NCBI GenBank assembly: GCA_031276485.1
Contig: JAISMY010000033.1
Location: 1 to 56,867 of the forward strand
Length of the DNA: 56,867 nucleotides
From: Desulfovibrio sp.
GTDB taxonomy: Bacteria; Desulfobacterota; Desulfovibrionia; Desulfovibrionales; Desulfovibrionaceae
Direction of reading: 5' to 3'
The number at the start of each line of letters is the position of its first letter. Within the stretch, counting starts at the first letter, position 1. Of this stretch, positions 1 through 8,854 are shown piece by piece. The position numbers and the translations under genes are program-made. The notes under the pieces were generated by a model. It searched no databases. It was not told where the DNA came from and saw only the letters and a program-made list of their open reading frames with translations.

Positions 1-531
1 GGTATAGAAACCATGAACATTATAAGATGGCTATCTATTTTTTCTGCGGCGGGCTGGACCTCTACCCGAGGGCTGCCGGGTGATGAGATGACCCACAAGA
101 AAGTCTGAAGGACCCAAAAAGATACAGTATCTTACTTTCTTTTGCAAGATATTTCAAAATGTTGATCCGTTTTTCAGGGCCGACTAGTGACTAATTGTTA
201 AAGTTACGAGCATAATTTAAGTATGTAACGAGCTATATTAAAACATTATATATTATGTAGAACTATGACAATTAGGCACCAGATACAGAAATACTCTGCA
301 TTCCGCCTTCGAATGCAGGACGCCGAAGTTTTTGAAAAACAGGCGAAGCCTGATTTTTTCAAAAACTTGCGGGCGGCGACTTCGCCTCTGCCATACCGGT
401 TTGCTTTCTGCTGAAAGCAAACCGGTATCAGCCGATACCCGCAATGACTACGCTTTTGTCATTCCGAGCATTGCTCCGAAACAGGCTTGAGGTCTTTTGA
501 AACAGTTCGCTTGCCGGGCGTTTCTCCCGTT
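1..531. other. gene-free left edge
   Basis: No convincing gene is visible here. The first ~250 bases are AT-rich, with only short open frames (one runs in from the left edge and stops near position 108). A repeat copy occupies about 280-428. After it, about 437-510 resembles fragments of two other repeats of this window: a piece with 'catt-ccgagcattgctccga', seen again near 49600, and the 'aacagttcgcttgc' piece also found at 6661. This looks like intergenic debris. Confidence 0.5.
280..428 (+). repeat. repeat family A (MITE-like), copy 1
   Basis: About 145 bp. It has three nested palindromes: a left hairpin around 'gcattc...gaatgc', a middle stem made of 'gtttttgaaaaacaggc' and its complement, and a right hairpin 'taccggtttgctttc' / 'gaaagcaaaccggta'. 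The left end is degenerate compared with the copies at 1606, 11829 and 27543. It carries no gene. Confidence 0.75.
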
Positions 532-1488
532 TCATTCGTTAGCGGATTTAACGCCTTTTTCCTTGAAAAACTTGGCTGCGCCGGGGTGCAGAGGAACCGT
601 GAGGCCGCTGAGGGCGGTCTCCAAGGTGATTTCCCTGGCCTTGGCGTGCGAGGCGTGTACATCCTTGAGGTTGGCGAACATGCCCTTCAGGAAGTTGTAG
701 ACCACCTCTTCGGACACCTTGTCGTGCGTGACCAGAACGGCCATAACCGCCGGGGTTTTGGTTTCGGTGTCGATGCCCTTGTAGGTGCCGGCGGGAACGG
801 CGCTCGGCACGAAATAGGGATGAGCCTTGCTCAGTTCGGAGAGCAGGGCGTCGTCAAAACTCAGCAGGGCAATATCCTTGGTTGCGGCCAAATCCATGAT
901 CGAGGCGGTGGGGTAGCCCGCGACCACAAACCCGGCGTCAATCTGGTTGTCCTTGAAACGGTTGGTGGTGGCGGCAAAGTCGAGGAAGTCGACCTTCATG
1001 TCCTCGTATTTCAGGCCGGCCACCTGGAAAACAGCCTGCACATCGCCTTCCACGCCGGAACCGGGGGCGCCGATGCCGACGCGTTTTCCCTTGAGGTCAT
1101 TGAGGGTTTTGATGTTGGACGAAGCGGCGGTGATGAGCTGCACATGCTCAGGGTACAGGGAAACGACGGCGCGGATATTATGCAGCGGTTCCTTGAACAT
1201 CAGCTTGCCGTTGTACGCCCAAAACGCGATGTCGTTCTGCACAAAGGCGATTTCGATTTCGCCTTTGCCGACCAGATTGATGTTGGCCACGGAGGCATTG
1301 CCGGTTTCAGCGGTGGCCTGGATGTCGGAGCCGTCGGTAACGGCCTTGGCGATGGCGCCGCCGATGGGGAAATACGTGCCGGCGGTGCCGCCGGTTGCGA
1401 TGGAGACAAAGTCCTTGGCACAGGCAGGACCGCTGAAACCAAGCGCGGCGGCCGCGACGACCGCGAGAAGCGATAAACTTTTTTTCAT
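532..1488 (-). CDS. TAXI-family TRAP transporter substrate-binding protein
   Basis: A 318-residue periplasmic binding protein of the TAXI group of TRAP transporters. Residues 1-24 form a signal peptide (Lys-Lys, hydrophobic core, cleavage after ACA). The mature part opens with 'VSIATGGTAGTYFPIGGAIA', the typical TAXI N-terminus, and contains 'NDLKGKRVGIGAPGSG'. It should capture an organic anion and deliver it to the fused permease encoded upstream on the same strand. The ligand cannot be told from sequence. The start is preceded by AAAGGAA about six bases away, inside a leader shared with other genes. A repeat element separates it from the permease gene. Confidence 0.9.
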   Translation of the reverse strand: MKKSLSLLAVVAAAALGFSGPACAKDFVSIATGGTAGTYFPIGGAIAKAVTDGSDIQATAETGNASVANINLVGKGEIEIAFVQNDIAFWAYNGKLMFKEPLHNIRAVVSLYPEHVQLITAASSNIKTLNDLKGKRVGIGAPGSGVEGDVQAVFQVAGLKYEDMKVDFLDFAATTNRFKDNQIDAGFVVAGYPTASIMDLAATKDIALLSFDDALLSELSKAHPYFVPSAVPAGTYKGIDTETKTPAVMAVLVTHDKVSEEVVYNFLKGMFANLKDVHASHAKAREITLETALSGLTVPLHPGAAKFFKEKGVKSANE

Positions 1489-1545
1489 GGGAAATTCCTT
1501 TATGGTTTGAAATCTCTCCCTTCAGGGAGATTCCCGTTTAACGCC
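1489..1545 (-). promoter_or_regulatory. shared leader with hairpin and strong RBS
   Basis: Read on the minus strand: a CTCCCT/AGGGAG hairpin, then TTTCAAACCATAAAGG, then AATTTCCC and ATG. Nearly the same arrangement precedes the PxxKW gene at 21987, and its 3' part precedes nifI2 at 8447. AAAGGA is the ribosome-binding site. The hairpin may protect the message or control translation; this is inference. Confidence 0.5.
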
Positions 1546-1605
1546 CGGCAGAGCCGGGCAGACCTCTCCGGCAGCCCCTCCCTTCAGGGATGAGGCAATC
1601 CACTC

Positions 1606-1748
1606 ATGCCAAGTTGCATTCAAACGAGTTTGAATGCAAGACGCCAAAGTTTTTGAAAAACAGGCAAAGCCTGACTTTTCAAAAACTTGTGGGCGCTGGC
1701 TTCGCCTCCGCCATACCAATTTGCTTTCTGCTGAAAGCAAATTGGTAT
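1606..1748 (+). repeat. repeat family A (MITE-like), copy 2
   Basis: A 143-bp element lying between the TAXI permease and binding-protein genes. The left end reads 'atgccaagttgcattcaaac' and the right end 'gaaagcaaattggtat', so the ends are imperfect inverted repeats of the ATACCAAGTTGC type. Internally it shows the same three hairpins as the other copies. It may affect the relative expression of the two transporter genes. Confidence 0.85.
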
Positions 1749-1807
1749 CAGTCGGCGGATTGAGCCGGCTGTGGATTGAAACATGAGGCACCTTCTCCTG
1801 TCTGAGT

Positions 1808-3826
1808 TTACGGTTGTGTGCCCGCAGACGCTTCCCGTTTTGCACGGAGGGTCTGCGTCACATGAATGACGACCAGAATGACCAGGCCGAGAATATCGGT
1901 GGCCGTTCCGGGATCCAGAAGCCCCAGCGCGCCGATGAGGGCCGCCGCTCTGAGCCGCAGGGGCAGGGTGGTTCTATAGAACCCTATGCTGCACATGGCC
2001 AGCAGAAACACGCCGATAAGCGCGGTGACCACGGCCTGGAGCATAGGCAGAGGCGTGGCGTCGACAAAAAGCAGAATAGGGTTGAACACGTAGATATACG
2101 GCACCAGTAAGCCTGCCAGGGCCAGTTTGAATGCGGTTACCCCAGTACGCATCGGGTCGGCCCCGGCAATGCCCGCGCCGGCATAGGCGGCCAGCGCCAC
2201 AGGCGGGGTGATGTCGGCGGCTATGCCGAAGTAGAAGACGAACATGTAGGCCGCTATGGGTGGCACGCCCAGTTGCAGCAGCGCCGGGGCGGCCATGGCG
2301 CTGGTGACGATGAAGTTGGCCGTGGTGGGCAGCCCGGTCCCCAGCAGGATACAGGCGAACATGGTCAGGAGCAGGGTGGGCAGCAGCATGCCCCCGGACA
2401 GCGTGATAATGCCGTTTGCAATGCGCAGGGCAAGACCTGTCAGGGTGCCGGTGCCGACGATAAGGCCGACGCAGGCGCAGGCGCAGGCCACGCTGAGGGC
2501 GGAACGGGCCCCGCTTTCAAAGGCTTCCGCGAGTTTCCGGGGCGTGAGCCTCGTTTCCCTGTTCAGCCAGGAGAGCGCAATGCAGGTTATAATGCCGTAA
2601 AAAGCGGCCATAAGCGGCGTGTAGCCGGTCAGCAGAAAATACACTATCGCGGCCAGCGGAAGAAGCAAAAAACCCCTGGTGCGCAGCAAATAACGGACGC
2701 TCGGCAGATGTTCCCGCGCAATACCTTTCAGGCCGAGCCTGCGCGCTTCAAAGTGCACCTGCACCATGACCGCCGTGTAATAGAGCAACGCCGGCACAAC
2801 GGCGGCAACAGCCACAACGGTGTACGATTCTCCCAGGAACTGAGCCATGATGAACGCGCCCGCGCCCATGACCGGCGGCATGATCTGCCCGCCCGTGGAG
2901 GCCACGGCCTCCACTGCGCCCGCGAAGTGGGGCCTGTAGCCCACGCTTTTCATAAGCGGGATGGTGAACATGCCCGTCGTGCAGACGTTGGCCACGGAAG
3001 AACCGGAGACCGTGCCCATGAGACCGCTGGCCACCACGGCCACCTTGGCCGGACCGCCCGTGGACCAGCCCGCCAGCGCCAGGGAGAGGTCGATGATGAA
3101 TTTGCCCATGCCCGTTTTTTCCAGCACGGCGCCGAAAAGAATGAACATGAACACAAAAGTCGAGGAAACCTCAAGAGGGGTGCCGAAAATGCCTTCTGTT
3201 CCCAAGTACATATGGTTGATGATGCGCGAGATGCCGAAGCCCCTGTGCTGCATCGCTTCCGGCAGGAACCGGCCGAAACGGCAATACAGCAGCGTAATGA
3301 CGGCAAGGATGGAGAGCACGGGGTTGGAAATGCGCCGCGTGGCTTCCAGCAGCAGGATAATCAGCAGAAAGCCCATGAACAGGTCCACGTCCGTGGGCAG
3401 CCCGGCTCTGGCGGCCAGCCCGGTGTGATTGACGACGAGGTACAGGGTCGCGCAGGCGCAGAGGGCGGCGATGATGAAATCATACCAGGGAATGCCGGCC
3501 CTCTTGTCGGAGCTTTGCCTTGTGGGATAAAGCAGAACGGTCAGCACCAGAGCAAAGGCCAGATGCACGGCGCCTTGATTCTGCGCGGGCAGCAGGCCGA
3601 AGCCGGAAGTATAGAAGTGAAAGCAGGACATGAGCACCGCAAGTACGGTGATGAGCTTGCTTTGCCTGCCGGAGAGCACACGGAAGCGCGATTCCGTATC
3701 AAACTTGCGCATCAGATCGGCAAAGTCGATGTCGCCTTGTTCAGAGCGCGGGATTCCAGTATGACTTTCAGTAAGATCAAAAGCGCCGTTCCCGCCGGAT
3801 TGCTTCTTTGTTCTTTCTCCGGTCAT
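1808..3826 (-). CDS. TRAP transporter fused permease (4TM/12TM, TAXI type)
   Basis: A 672-residue inner-membrane protein that fuses the small (DctQ-like) and large (DctM-like) TRAP permease subunits, as is usual for TAXI systems. A soluble N-terminus of ~55 residues leads into many hydrophobic helices. Conserved DctM-type segments are visible, such as 'GTVSGSSVANVCTTG' and 'ASTGGQIMPPVMGAGAF' in the first half and 'LGTGLPTTANFIVTSAMAAP' in the second. It would use an ion gradient to import the substrate captured by the protein at 532-1488. It starts 8 bases after the DUF1850 gene, so the two are probably co-transcribed. Several start codons are possible at the N-terminus. Confidence 0.93.
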   Translation of the reverse strand: MTGERTKKQSGGNGAFDLTESHTGIPRSEQGDIDFADLMRKFDTESRFRVLSGRQSKLITVLAVLMSCFHFYTSGFGLLPAQNQGAVHLAFALVLTVLLYPTRQSSDKRAGIPWYDFIIAALCACATLYLVVNHTGLAARAGLPTDVDLFMGFLLIILLLEATRRISNPVLSILAVITLLYCRFGRFLPEAMQHRGFGISRIINHMYLGTEGIFGTPLEVSSTFVFMFILFGAVLEKTGMGKFIIDLSLALAGWSTGGPAKVAVVASGLMGTVSGSSVANVCTTGMFTIPLMKSVGYRPHFAGAVEAVASTGGQIMPPVMGAGAFIMAQFLGESYTVVAVAAVVPALLYYTAVMVQVHFEARRLGLKGIAREHLPSVRYLLRTRGFLLLPLAAIVYFLLTGYTPLMAAFYGIITCIALSWLNRETRLTPRKLAEAFESGARSALSVACACACVGLIVGTGTLTGLALRIANGIITLSGGMLLPTLLLTMFACILLGTGLPTTANFIVTSAMAAPALLQLGVPPIAAYMFVFYFGIAADITPPVALAAYAGAGIAGADPMRTGVTAFKLALAGLLVPYIYVFNPILLFVDATPLPMLQAVVTALIGVFLLAMCSIGFYRTTLPLRLRAAALIGALGLLDPGTATDILGLVILVVIHVTQTLRAKREASAGTQP

Positions 3827-3833
3827 GGATACT

Positions 3834-4439
3834 CTACCGGGTTATGACGGATGAACCGTATTTGCGACAGATTTCCAAAAGGGTCATGCGGGTGACGGAA
3901 AACTCAAGACGTTGTCCGGCGTGATCCCGGTACAGGGGGATCCAGGCCCCGCGGCCGTAAGCGAATTCGTTGCGCCCTACGTCCTTGTCGCCTACGCGTA
4001 AGTTTAACTGCCGCCAGGCGCCTCCTCCTTCCATGACCATCCACGGCGGCGAAGAAACGAAGCGCCCGTTTTGCGGCGCAACGGAAGGCAGCCCGGCATT
4101 ATGGGAACGCGTCCATTCCTGCCGCTGTCGGATCTGTCCCTGAAGAATGCGGTAGACGTCGATAACGGGAGTAAGTTGCACGGAGTGGATATAGCGGGTA
4201 CGGTATTCCTGCCCCAAGCCGGCGGGGGCCGAGAACACAACGCCTTCCGGCCCTTTTACTGTGAACGCGTCCATGGGCCAGAAACAAAGGGCCGCCGCCT
4301 CCAGAACGGCAAGACACAGGAGCAGCGGCGGCAGGGAAAGGGTTCCGCGCCGCCCGGCGCGGCGCGGGCGTAAAAAATGCGCCGCCGCATCCGGAGCGTG
4401 TCCTCCGGCAGGGAGCCGTGAAGCCGTATGTCCGTCCAT
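3834..4439 (-). CDS. DUF1850 domain protein linked to TAXI transporter
   Basis: About 201 residues from the ATG at 4439; an ATG at 4451 or further upstream is also possible, and no start has a good ribosome-binding site. One hydrophobic segment (SLPPLLLCLAVLEAAALCF) is followed by an extracytoplasmic domain with 'YIHSVQLTPVIDVYRI', typical of DUF1850. Proteins of this family commonly sit next to TAXI permeases, but their role is unknown. The gene reads towards the permease 8 bases away. Its 5' end overlaps that of the opposite-strand gene starting at 4428, so one of the two starts is probably mis-set. Confidence 0.75.
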   Translation of the reverse strand: MDGHTASRLPAGGHAPDAAAHFLRPRRAGRRGTLSLPPLLLCLAVLEAAALCFWPMDAFTVKGPEGVVFSAPAGLGQEYRTRYIHSVQLTPVIDVYRILQGQIRQRQEWTRSHNAGLPSVAPQNGRFVSSPPWMVMEGGGAWRQLNLRVGDKDVGRNEFAYGRGAWIPLYRDHAGQRLEFSVTRMTLLEICRKYGSSVITR

Positions 4440-5321
4440 GTCCTGTTGCATCCGTCTATCCCGGCGCTGCTCGGGTTTGTCCTCGTCCTTGCCGTGACCG
4501 TGAGAAGCGCGGCTGAACGGGCGCGCCCCCAAGCGGGCGCGTCCCGGACCGCAAGACGCGGCGGGCGGCGGCGCGCCTGCGCGGGACTCTTCGCCCTGGC
4601 CGCGTTTCTGTTCGTTCCGCCCGGAGCGCTTCCCCCCTTGTATGACACAGTATGGGGGGGAGCCGCAAGCGTCGGTCTGCTCGGGGCCGGGCTTATTTTT
4701 TTTCAGGCCGCGGAATCCGGGGGCGGGCGGGACTTCCCGCCTGTGCCGCCGCTTCTTTCCGCCTGGGCGGTTCTAGCGGCGACAGGGGCCGTGCTGGCCG
4801 TCTATGCCGAACGCCGGGGCTTGCCGGGAGCGAGCCTTTCCTTGGGCACTTTTGCCTCGTTTCCTTTATGGGAACCAACCGGAAACTGGGGTAAAGCGGC
4901 ACTCGCCTGTTTTTTTCTTGCGCTGGCGCGGGGCGGAGCCGATTTGCGGCGGCCCGCGGCGGAAAGTCTTGCGGGGCAGATTTGGGCGCTCGGCTATGCG
5001 GCCCTGACCGTCTGCCTTTTTCTGCCCTGGTCTCCGGCGGATTACGCGTCCGGGCCGTCCCTCGCGCTTGCGGCCGCTGACTTCTGCCTGTTCTGGATGA
5101 AGACGGTTTTTTATTTTTTTTTTGCGGCGTTGCCTTTACGGGACGGCTCGGCAGATTGCCCCGGTCGGTTCTCTGGGCCGCGGGCGCAGCCGGAATGTGC
5201 GCGGATCTTGTTTTCGCGGCCCCTCCCCCCCCGCTTTGCCCCTGGGGTCTTATGTCATCTAAATGTTAAAATATATCCTCTTCAATTTGATTCCCGCATC
5301 ATCAGACGAACTGTTATGTAA
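4428..5321 (+). CDS. multi-pass membrane protein, probably damaged
   Basis: I do not recognise the family. The 297-residue frame shows about seven hydrophobic segments, the last being 'FCLFWMKTVFYFFFAAL'. That segment is encoded across a run of ten T at about 5114-5123. After the run, the annotated frame becomes polar and ends inside a repeat element at 5248-5343, so its last ~20 residues are repeat-derived. Another frame after the T-run reads 'GRLGRLPRSVLWAAGAAG', which looks more like a membrane-protein C-terminus. I infer a one-base slip in the T-run, real or from sequencing, plus loss of the natural stop to the repeat. It may be a pseudogene. Confidence 0.5.
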   Translation: MSVHVLLHPSIPALLGFVLVLAVTVRSAAERARPQAGASRTARRGGRRRACAGLFALAAFLFVPPGALPPLYDTVWGGAASVGLLGAGLIFFQAAESGGGRDFPPVPPLLSAWAVLAATGAVLAVYAERRGLPGASLSLGTFASFPLWEPTGNWGKAALACFFLALARGGADLRRPAAESLAGQIWALGYAALTVCLFLPWSPADYASGPSLALAAADFCLFWMKTVFYFFFAALPLRDGSADCPGRFSGPRAQPECARILFSRPLPPRFAPGVLCHLNVKIYPLQFDSRIIRRTVM

Positions 5322-5343
5322 GAATTTTTAGCTGACACAAGTC
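5248..5343 (+). repeat. repeat family D (MITE-like), copy 1
   Basis: A 96-bp element that closely matches 30558-30655. The ends are imperfect inverted repeats: the left is 'gtcttatgtcatc' and the right, read in reverse complement, is 'gacttgtgtcagc'. The core contains 'cttcaatttgattcccgc'. It overlaps the 3' end of the frame at 4428-5321. Confidence 0.75.
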
Positions 5344-5351
5344 ACCAGCCA

Positions 5352-6461
5352 CTAGACGGCGCTCGTTTCATAGTCTCCACTGCCCAGACCGATTTTTTCC
5401 GCATGGGCAATCTGTCCGCGCCAATCCGTTGTGGGGTGGATGATCTTGAAATGATCCTCGTTTGCGCCCGTCTTGTCGCCGAGTATGCTCCGGCACATGC
5501 CGGGAGCGGCATTTACCGCGTCGATGCAGGCTTTGTCCAGGGCAACAGGGTCGAAAGAGGCGAAAATGCCGATATCCGGCACAACGGCGGCATCGTTTTC
5601 GGCGTGGCAGTCGCAAAAAGGGGAAACCTGGTTGACGACGCTGATATGGAAGTTGGGCCTGCCGTCCAGCACCGCCTTGGCGTATTCGGCCATTTTTCGG
5701 TTCAGGTCGTCGTTGGCCGCCGCTGTGGGGTTGACGACGGCGTTGTAATTGCATACGCCGATGCAGCGCCCGCAGCCTACGCAACGGTTGTGGTCTATGC
5801 TCGCCTTTTTATCCTCGCCGAAGGAGACGGCCTGCTGCGCGCAGTACTTGGCGCAGGTGCGGCAGCCTGTACAGTATCTGCTCTTGACGACAGGCTTGCC
5901 GTCGCTGTGCATGATCATTTTGCCGGCCCTGCTGCCGGAACCCATGCCGACATTTTTGATTGCCCCGCCGAAGCCCGTCAGTTCATGGCCTTTGAAATGG
6001 TTCAGGGAAACAACGATGTCGGCGTCCATGATTGCACGCCCGATCAACGCGCTCTTCAGCAGTACGCCCCCGCGAATCGGGACTTCAATGTCGTCCGTGC
6101 CTTTTACGCCGTCGGCGATGATGACGTGACACCCCGTCGTCAGCGGTGAATAGCCGTTTTCGTATGCCGCTTCCATGTGTACCGGACCGTTGTTGCGCCT
6201 GCCGACATACAGGGTATTGCTGTCCGTCAGGAAAGGGATGCCGCCGAGAGCCTTGATGCGGTCGGCCACGGTTTTTGCAAAATTCGGCCGCAAAAATGAC
6301 AGGTTGCCGGGTTCGCCGAAATGAATTTTTACGGCAACAAATTTTTTCTTGAAATCTATATTCTCAATACCTGCCTTGAGCATCAGCCTGTCCAGCTTCT
6401 GCAGCAGACTTACGCCTGTGCGGCAGCGCATATCCGTAAAAAAAACCGATGCCTTTGCCAT
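5352..6461 (-). CDS. DUF362 family protein with 4Fe-4S ferredoxin domain
   Basis: A 369-residue cytoplasmic iron-sulfur protein. The N-terminal ~180 residues match DUF362 ('VAVKIHFGEPGNLSFLRPNF' and 'LNHFKGHELTGFGGAIKNVG'). Around residues 195-240 are two 4Fe-4S motifs, 'CTGCRTCAKYC' and 'CVGCGRCIGVC'. The C-terminal part returns to DUF362. Such proteins are widespread in strict anaerobes and probably handle electron transfer or an oxidised substrate, but the reaction is not established. It stands alone, divergent from the nif operon, with 735 bases between. The ATG at 6461 follows AGAAAAGG at a workable distance. Confidence 0.88.
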   Translation of the reverse strand: MAKASVFFTDMRCRTGVSLLQKLDRLMLKAGIENIDFKKKFVAVKIHFGEPGNLSFLRPNFAKTVADRIKALGGIPFLTDSNTLYVGRRNNGPVHMEAAYENGYSPLTTGCHVIIADGVKGTDDIEVPIRGGVLLKSALIGRAIMDADIVVSLNHFKGHELTGFGGAIKNVGMGSGSRAGKMIMHSDGKPVVKSRYCTGCRTCAKYCAQQAVSFGEDKKASIDHNRCVGCGRCIGVCNYNAVVNPTAAANDDLNRKMAEYAKAVLDGRPNFHISVVNQVSPFCDCHAENDAAVVPDIGIFASFDPVALDKACIDAVNAAPGMCRSILGDKTGANEDHFKIIHPTTDWRGQIAHAEKIGLGSGDYETSAV

Positions 6462-6660
6462 ACCTTTTCTCCAGCGTTGTTTCTCCGGCTGCTCTACCGG
6501 CTGCTCCAGAGCATTTCAACTTTGAGATTACCCGTCAAGTTCTCTTCAAATTACGCCCGCTTCGGCGCTTAACCGCGCAAATAAATTGCGCTTGCGCCTT
6601 CGCGGCGGGCGTCCGCTCCCGCGGCCGCCGGAGCAATTTCAATGCGGAATCGCACTACAG

Positions 6661-6695
6661 CATTTAACGCTTGCAACAGTTCGCTTGCGGCAGGC
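6661..6695 (-). repeat. short repeat family E, copy 1
   Basis: On the minus strand it reads 'gcctgccgcaagcgaactgt' followed by 'tgcaagcgttaaatg'. Close matches lie at 12035-12069, 52703-52737 and 56105-56139. It has no coding content. It is often found beside other repeat elements. Confidence 0.65.
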
Positions 6696-7116
6696 TTTGC
6701 CCGCCTGCTCCAGTGGTCCCATCCCCTTCACCCCGCGCGCAGCCGGCAAGCATACATAAAAAAAAGCAAAACCTCAATTCCGAAATGCGGGCTGCCGAGC
6801 GCTGCGCAGCTTGCCGCCGTTCCCTGTCCCGCCTGCAAATACAACGCTTCTGTCGACAATATGCCGCAGACCGGACTCTGCCGCCTTGATACGCGCGATA
6901 TATACCGAATACGCTACAAAAAAGTATTTTCTTGAGCGTATAATTTTTTCCTTTTATTATCCGCTGTTGTCGTAAAGCAGACCGCCTGCCCGGTCCCCCG
7001 CGCGCCGCGCCGCGGTTTTCAAAAAAATAACATAATAGTTGTTTTATTGCGCTTCGCAACCCGTCCGGCACCGCGGCGCCAATTTATTTATGCGGAATAT
7101 TTATATATTCTGTTTA

Positions 7117-7131
7117 CGGCACGCTCTTTGC
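7117..7131 (+). promoter_or_regulatory. sigma-54 (-24/-12) promoter of the nif operon
   Basis: The sequence CGGCACG-CTCT-TTGC has the GG at 7118-7119 and the GC at 7130-7131, with the exact 10-base spacing between GG and GC of sigma-54 promoters. It matches the GGCACG-N4-TTGC core. It lies 66 bases before the nifH start. This implies RpoN-dependent transcription needing an enhancer-binding activator such as NifA; none is encoded in the window. Confidence 0.85.
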
Positions 7132-7179
7132 GTGTTTGGTCTGCGATACGCCGGGGAACATTCCGTTCACCGGCACTGA

Positions 7180-8019
<840 letters not shown>

Positions 8020-8052
8020 GCGCACAATGCGACTCACTTTACGGAGACAGGC

Positions 8053-8376
8053 ATGTTGATGATTCGCGCAATTATCCGCCCGGAAAAAACGAACAGCGTC
8101 CTTTCGGAACTGCTGAACGCCGGGTTCCCGGCCGTTACCAGGCTGGACGTCTACGGACGCGGCAAGCAGAAAGGGCTTACGGTCGGCGAAATCCATTACG
8201 ACGAACTGCCCAAGCAGATGCTTCTGATCGTGGTCGAGGACGCCGACAAGGACGACGTCATAAGCATTGTCATGCGCACCGCCAGGACCGGAGAGGGACA
8301 CCTCGGCGACGGGCGCATTTTCGTTTCCCCTGTGGAAGCGGCGTATACCGTCAGCACCGGGAAGGCAGGGCTGTGA
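8053..8376 (+). CDS. nifI1: PII-like nitrogen regulator NifI1
   Basis: A 107-residue PII-family protein, 33 bases after nifH. It begins MIRAIIRPEK and carries the T-loop region 'TRLDVYGRGKQKG' and the C-terminal 'GDGRIFVSPVEAAY'. With NifI2 it forms the complex known in methanogens and some anaerobic bacteria to inhibit NifDK directly when ammonium is available, relieved by 2-oxoglutarate. Its place between nifH and nifD is diagnostic. ATG 8059 (MIRAI) is an alternative start. Confidence 0.93.
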   Translation: MLMIRAIIRPEKTNSVLSELLNAGFPAVTRLDVYGRGKQKGLTVGEIHYDELPKQMLLIVVEDADKDDVISIVMRTARTGEGHLGDGRIFVSPVEAAYTVSTGKAGL

Positions 8377-8446
8377 ACGCCCGCGGGCGCGGCAGCGCCG
8401 TGGAGGCCTACTTCTGCAACCATTTCAAACCGTAAAGGGATTTCTG

Positions 8447-8827
8447 ATGAAGGAAGTTCTGGCCGTACTGCGCAGCACCAGGGTCAACCATACGAAAAAC
8501 GCCCTGACGGCCGCGGGGTTTCTCGGCTTCACCTGTACCTCCTGTCTCGGGAGAGGCAAAAAACTCGTGGACCCGAACCTGCTCAAACTGATCATGGAAA
8601 GCGGCAACCTGCCCATGACCGCTGCGGGAGAAGCCATGACCGAGGCCACGCGGCTCATTCCCAAACGCATTTTTTCCGTCATCGTTCCGGATGAGCGGGT
8701 TCAAGACGCCGTGGACGTCATAATTGCCGTCAACCAGACGCAGAACCCCGGCGACGGCAGGATTTTCATCCTGCCTGTGGCGGAATCGTACAGCGTGCGG
8801 ATAGGCAATCTTGCGGACGTCATTTAG
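8447..8827 (+). CDS. nifI2: PII-like nitrogen regulator NifI2
   Basis: A 126-residue PII-family partner of NifI1. The start at 8447 follows TAAAGGGATT and gives MKEVLAVLRSTRVNHTK. The T-loop region is longer than in NifI1 (about residues 36-70, with 'SCLGRGKKLVDP'), as expected for NifI2. The C-terminus reads 'GDGRIFILPVAESYSV'. Longer upstream frames are not needed. Its leader shares TTTCAAACCGTAAAGG with other genes in this window. Together NifI1/I2 give post-translational switch-off of nitrogenase. Confidence 0.93.
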   Translation: MKEVLAVLRSTRVNHTKNALTAAGFLGFTCTSCLGRGKKLVDPNLLKLIMESGNLPMTAAGEAMTEATRLIPKRIFSVIVPDERVQDAVDVIIAVNQTQNPGDGRIFILPVAESYSVRIGNLADVI

Positions 8828-8854
8828 GGCATTACAGATGTACAAGGAAATTCC

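Noticed and set aside
6968-6983. A NifA-type upstream site (TGT-N10-ACA)
   Set aside because: The best candidate reads TGT-N10-ACC and is not palindromic enough. I could not find a perfect site.
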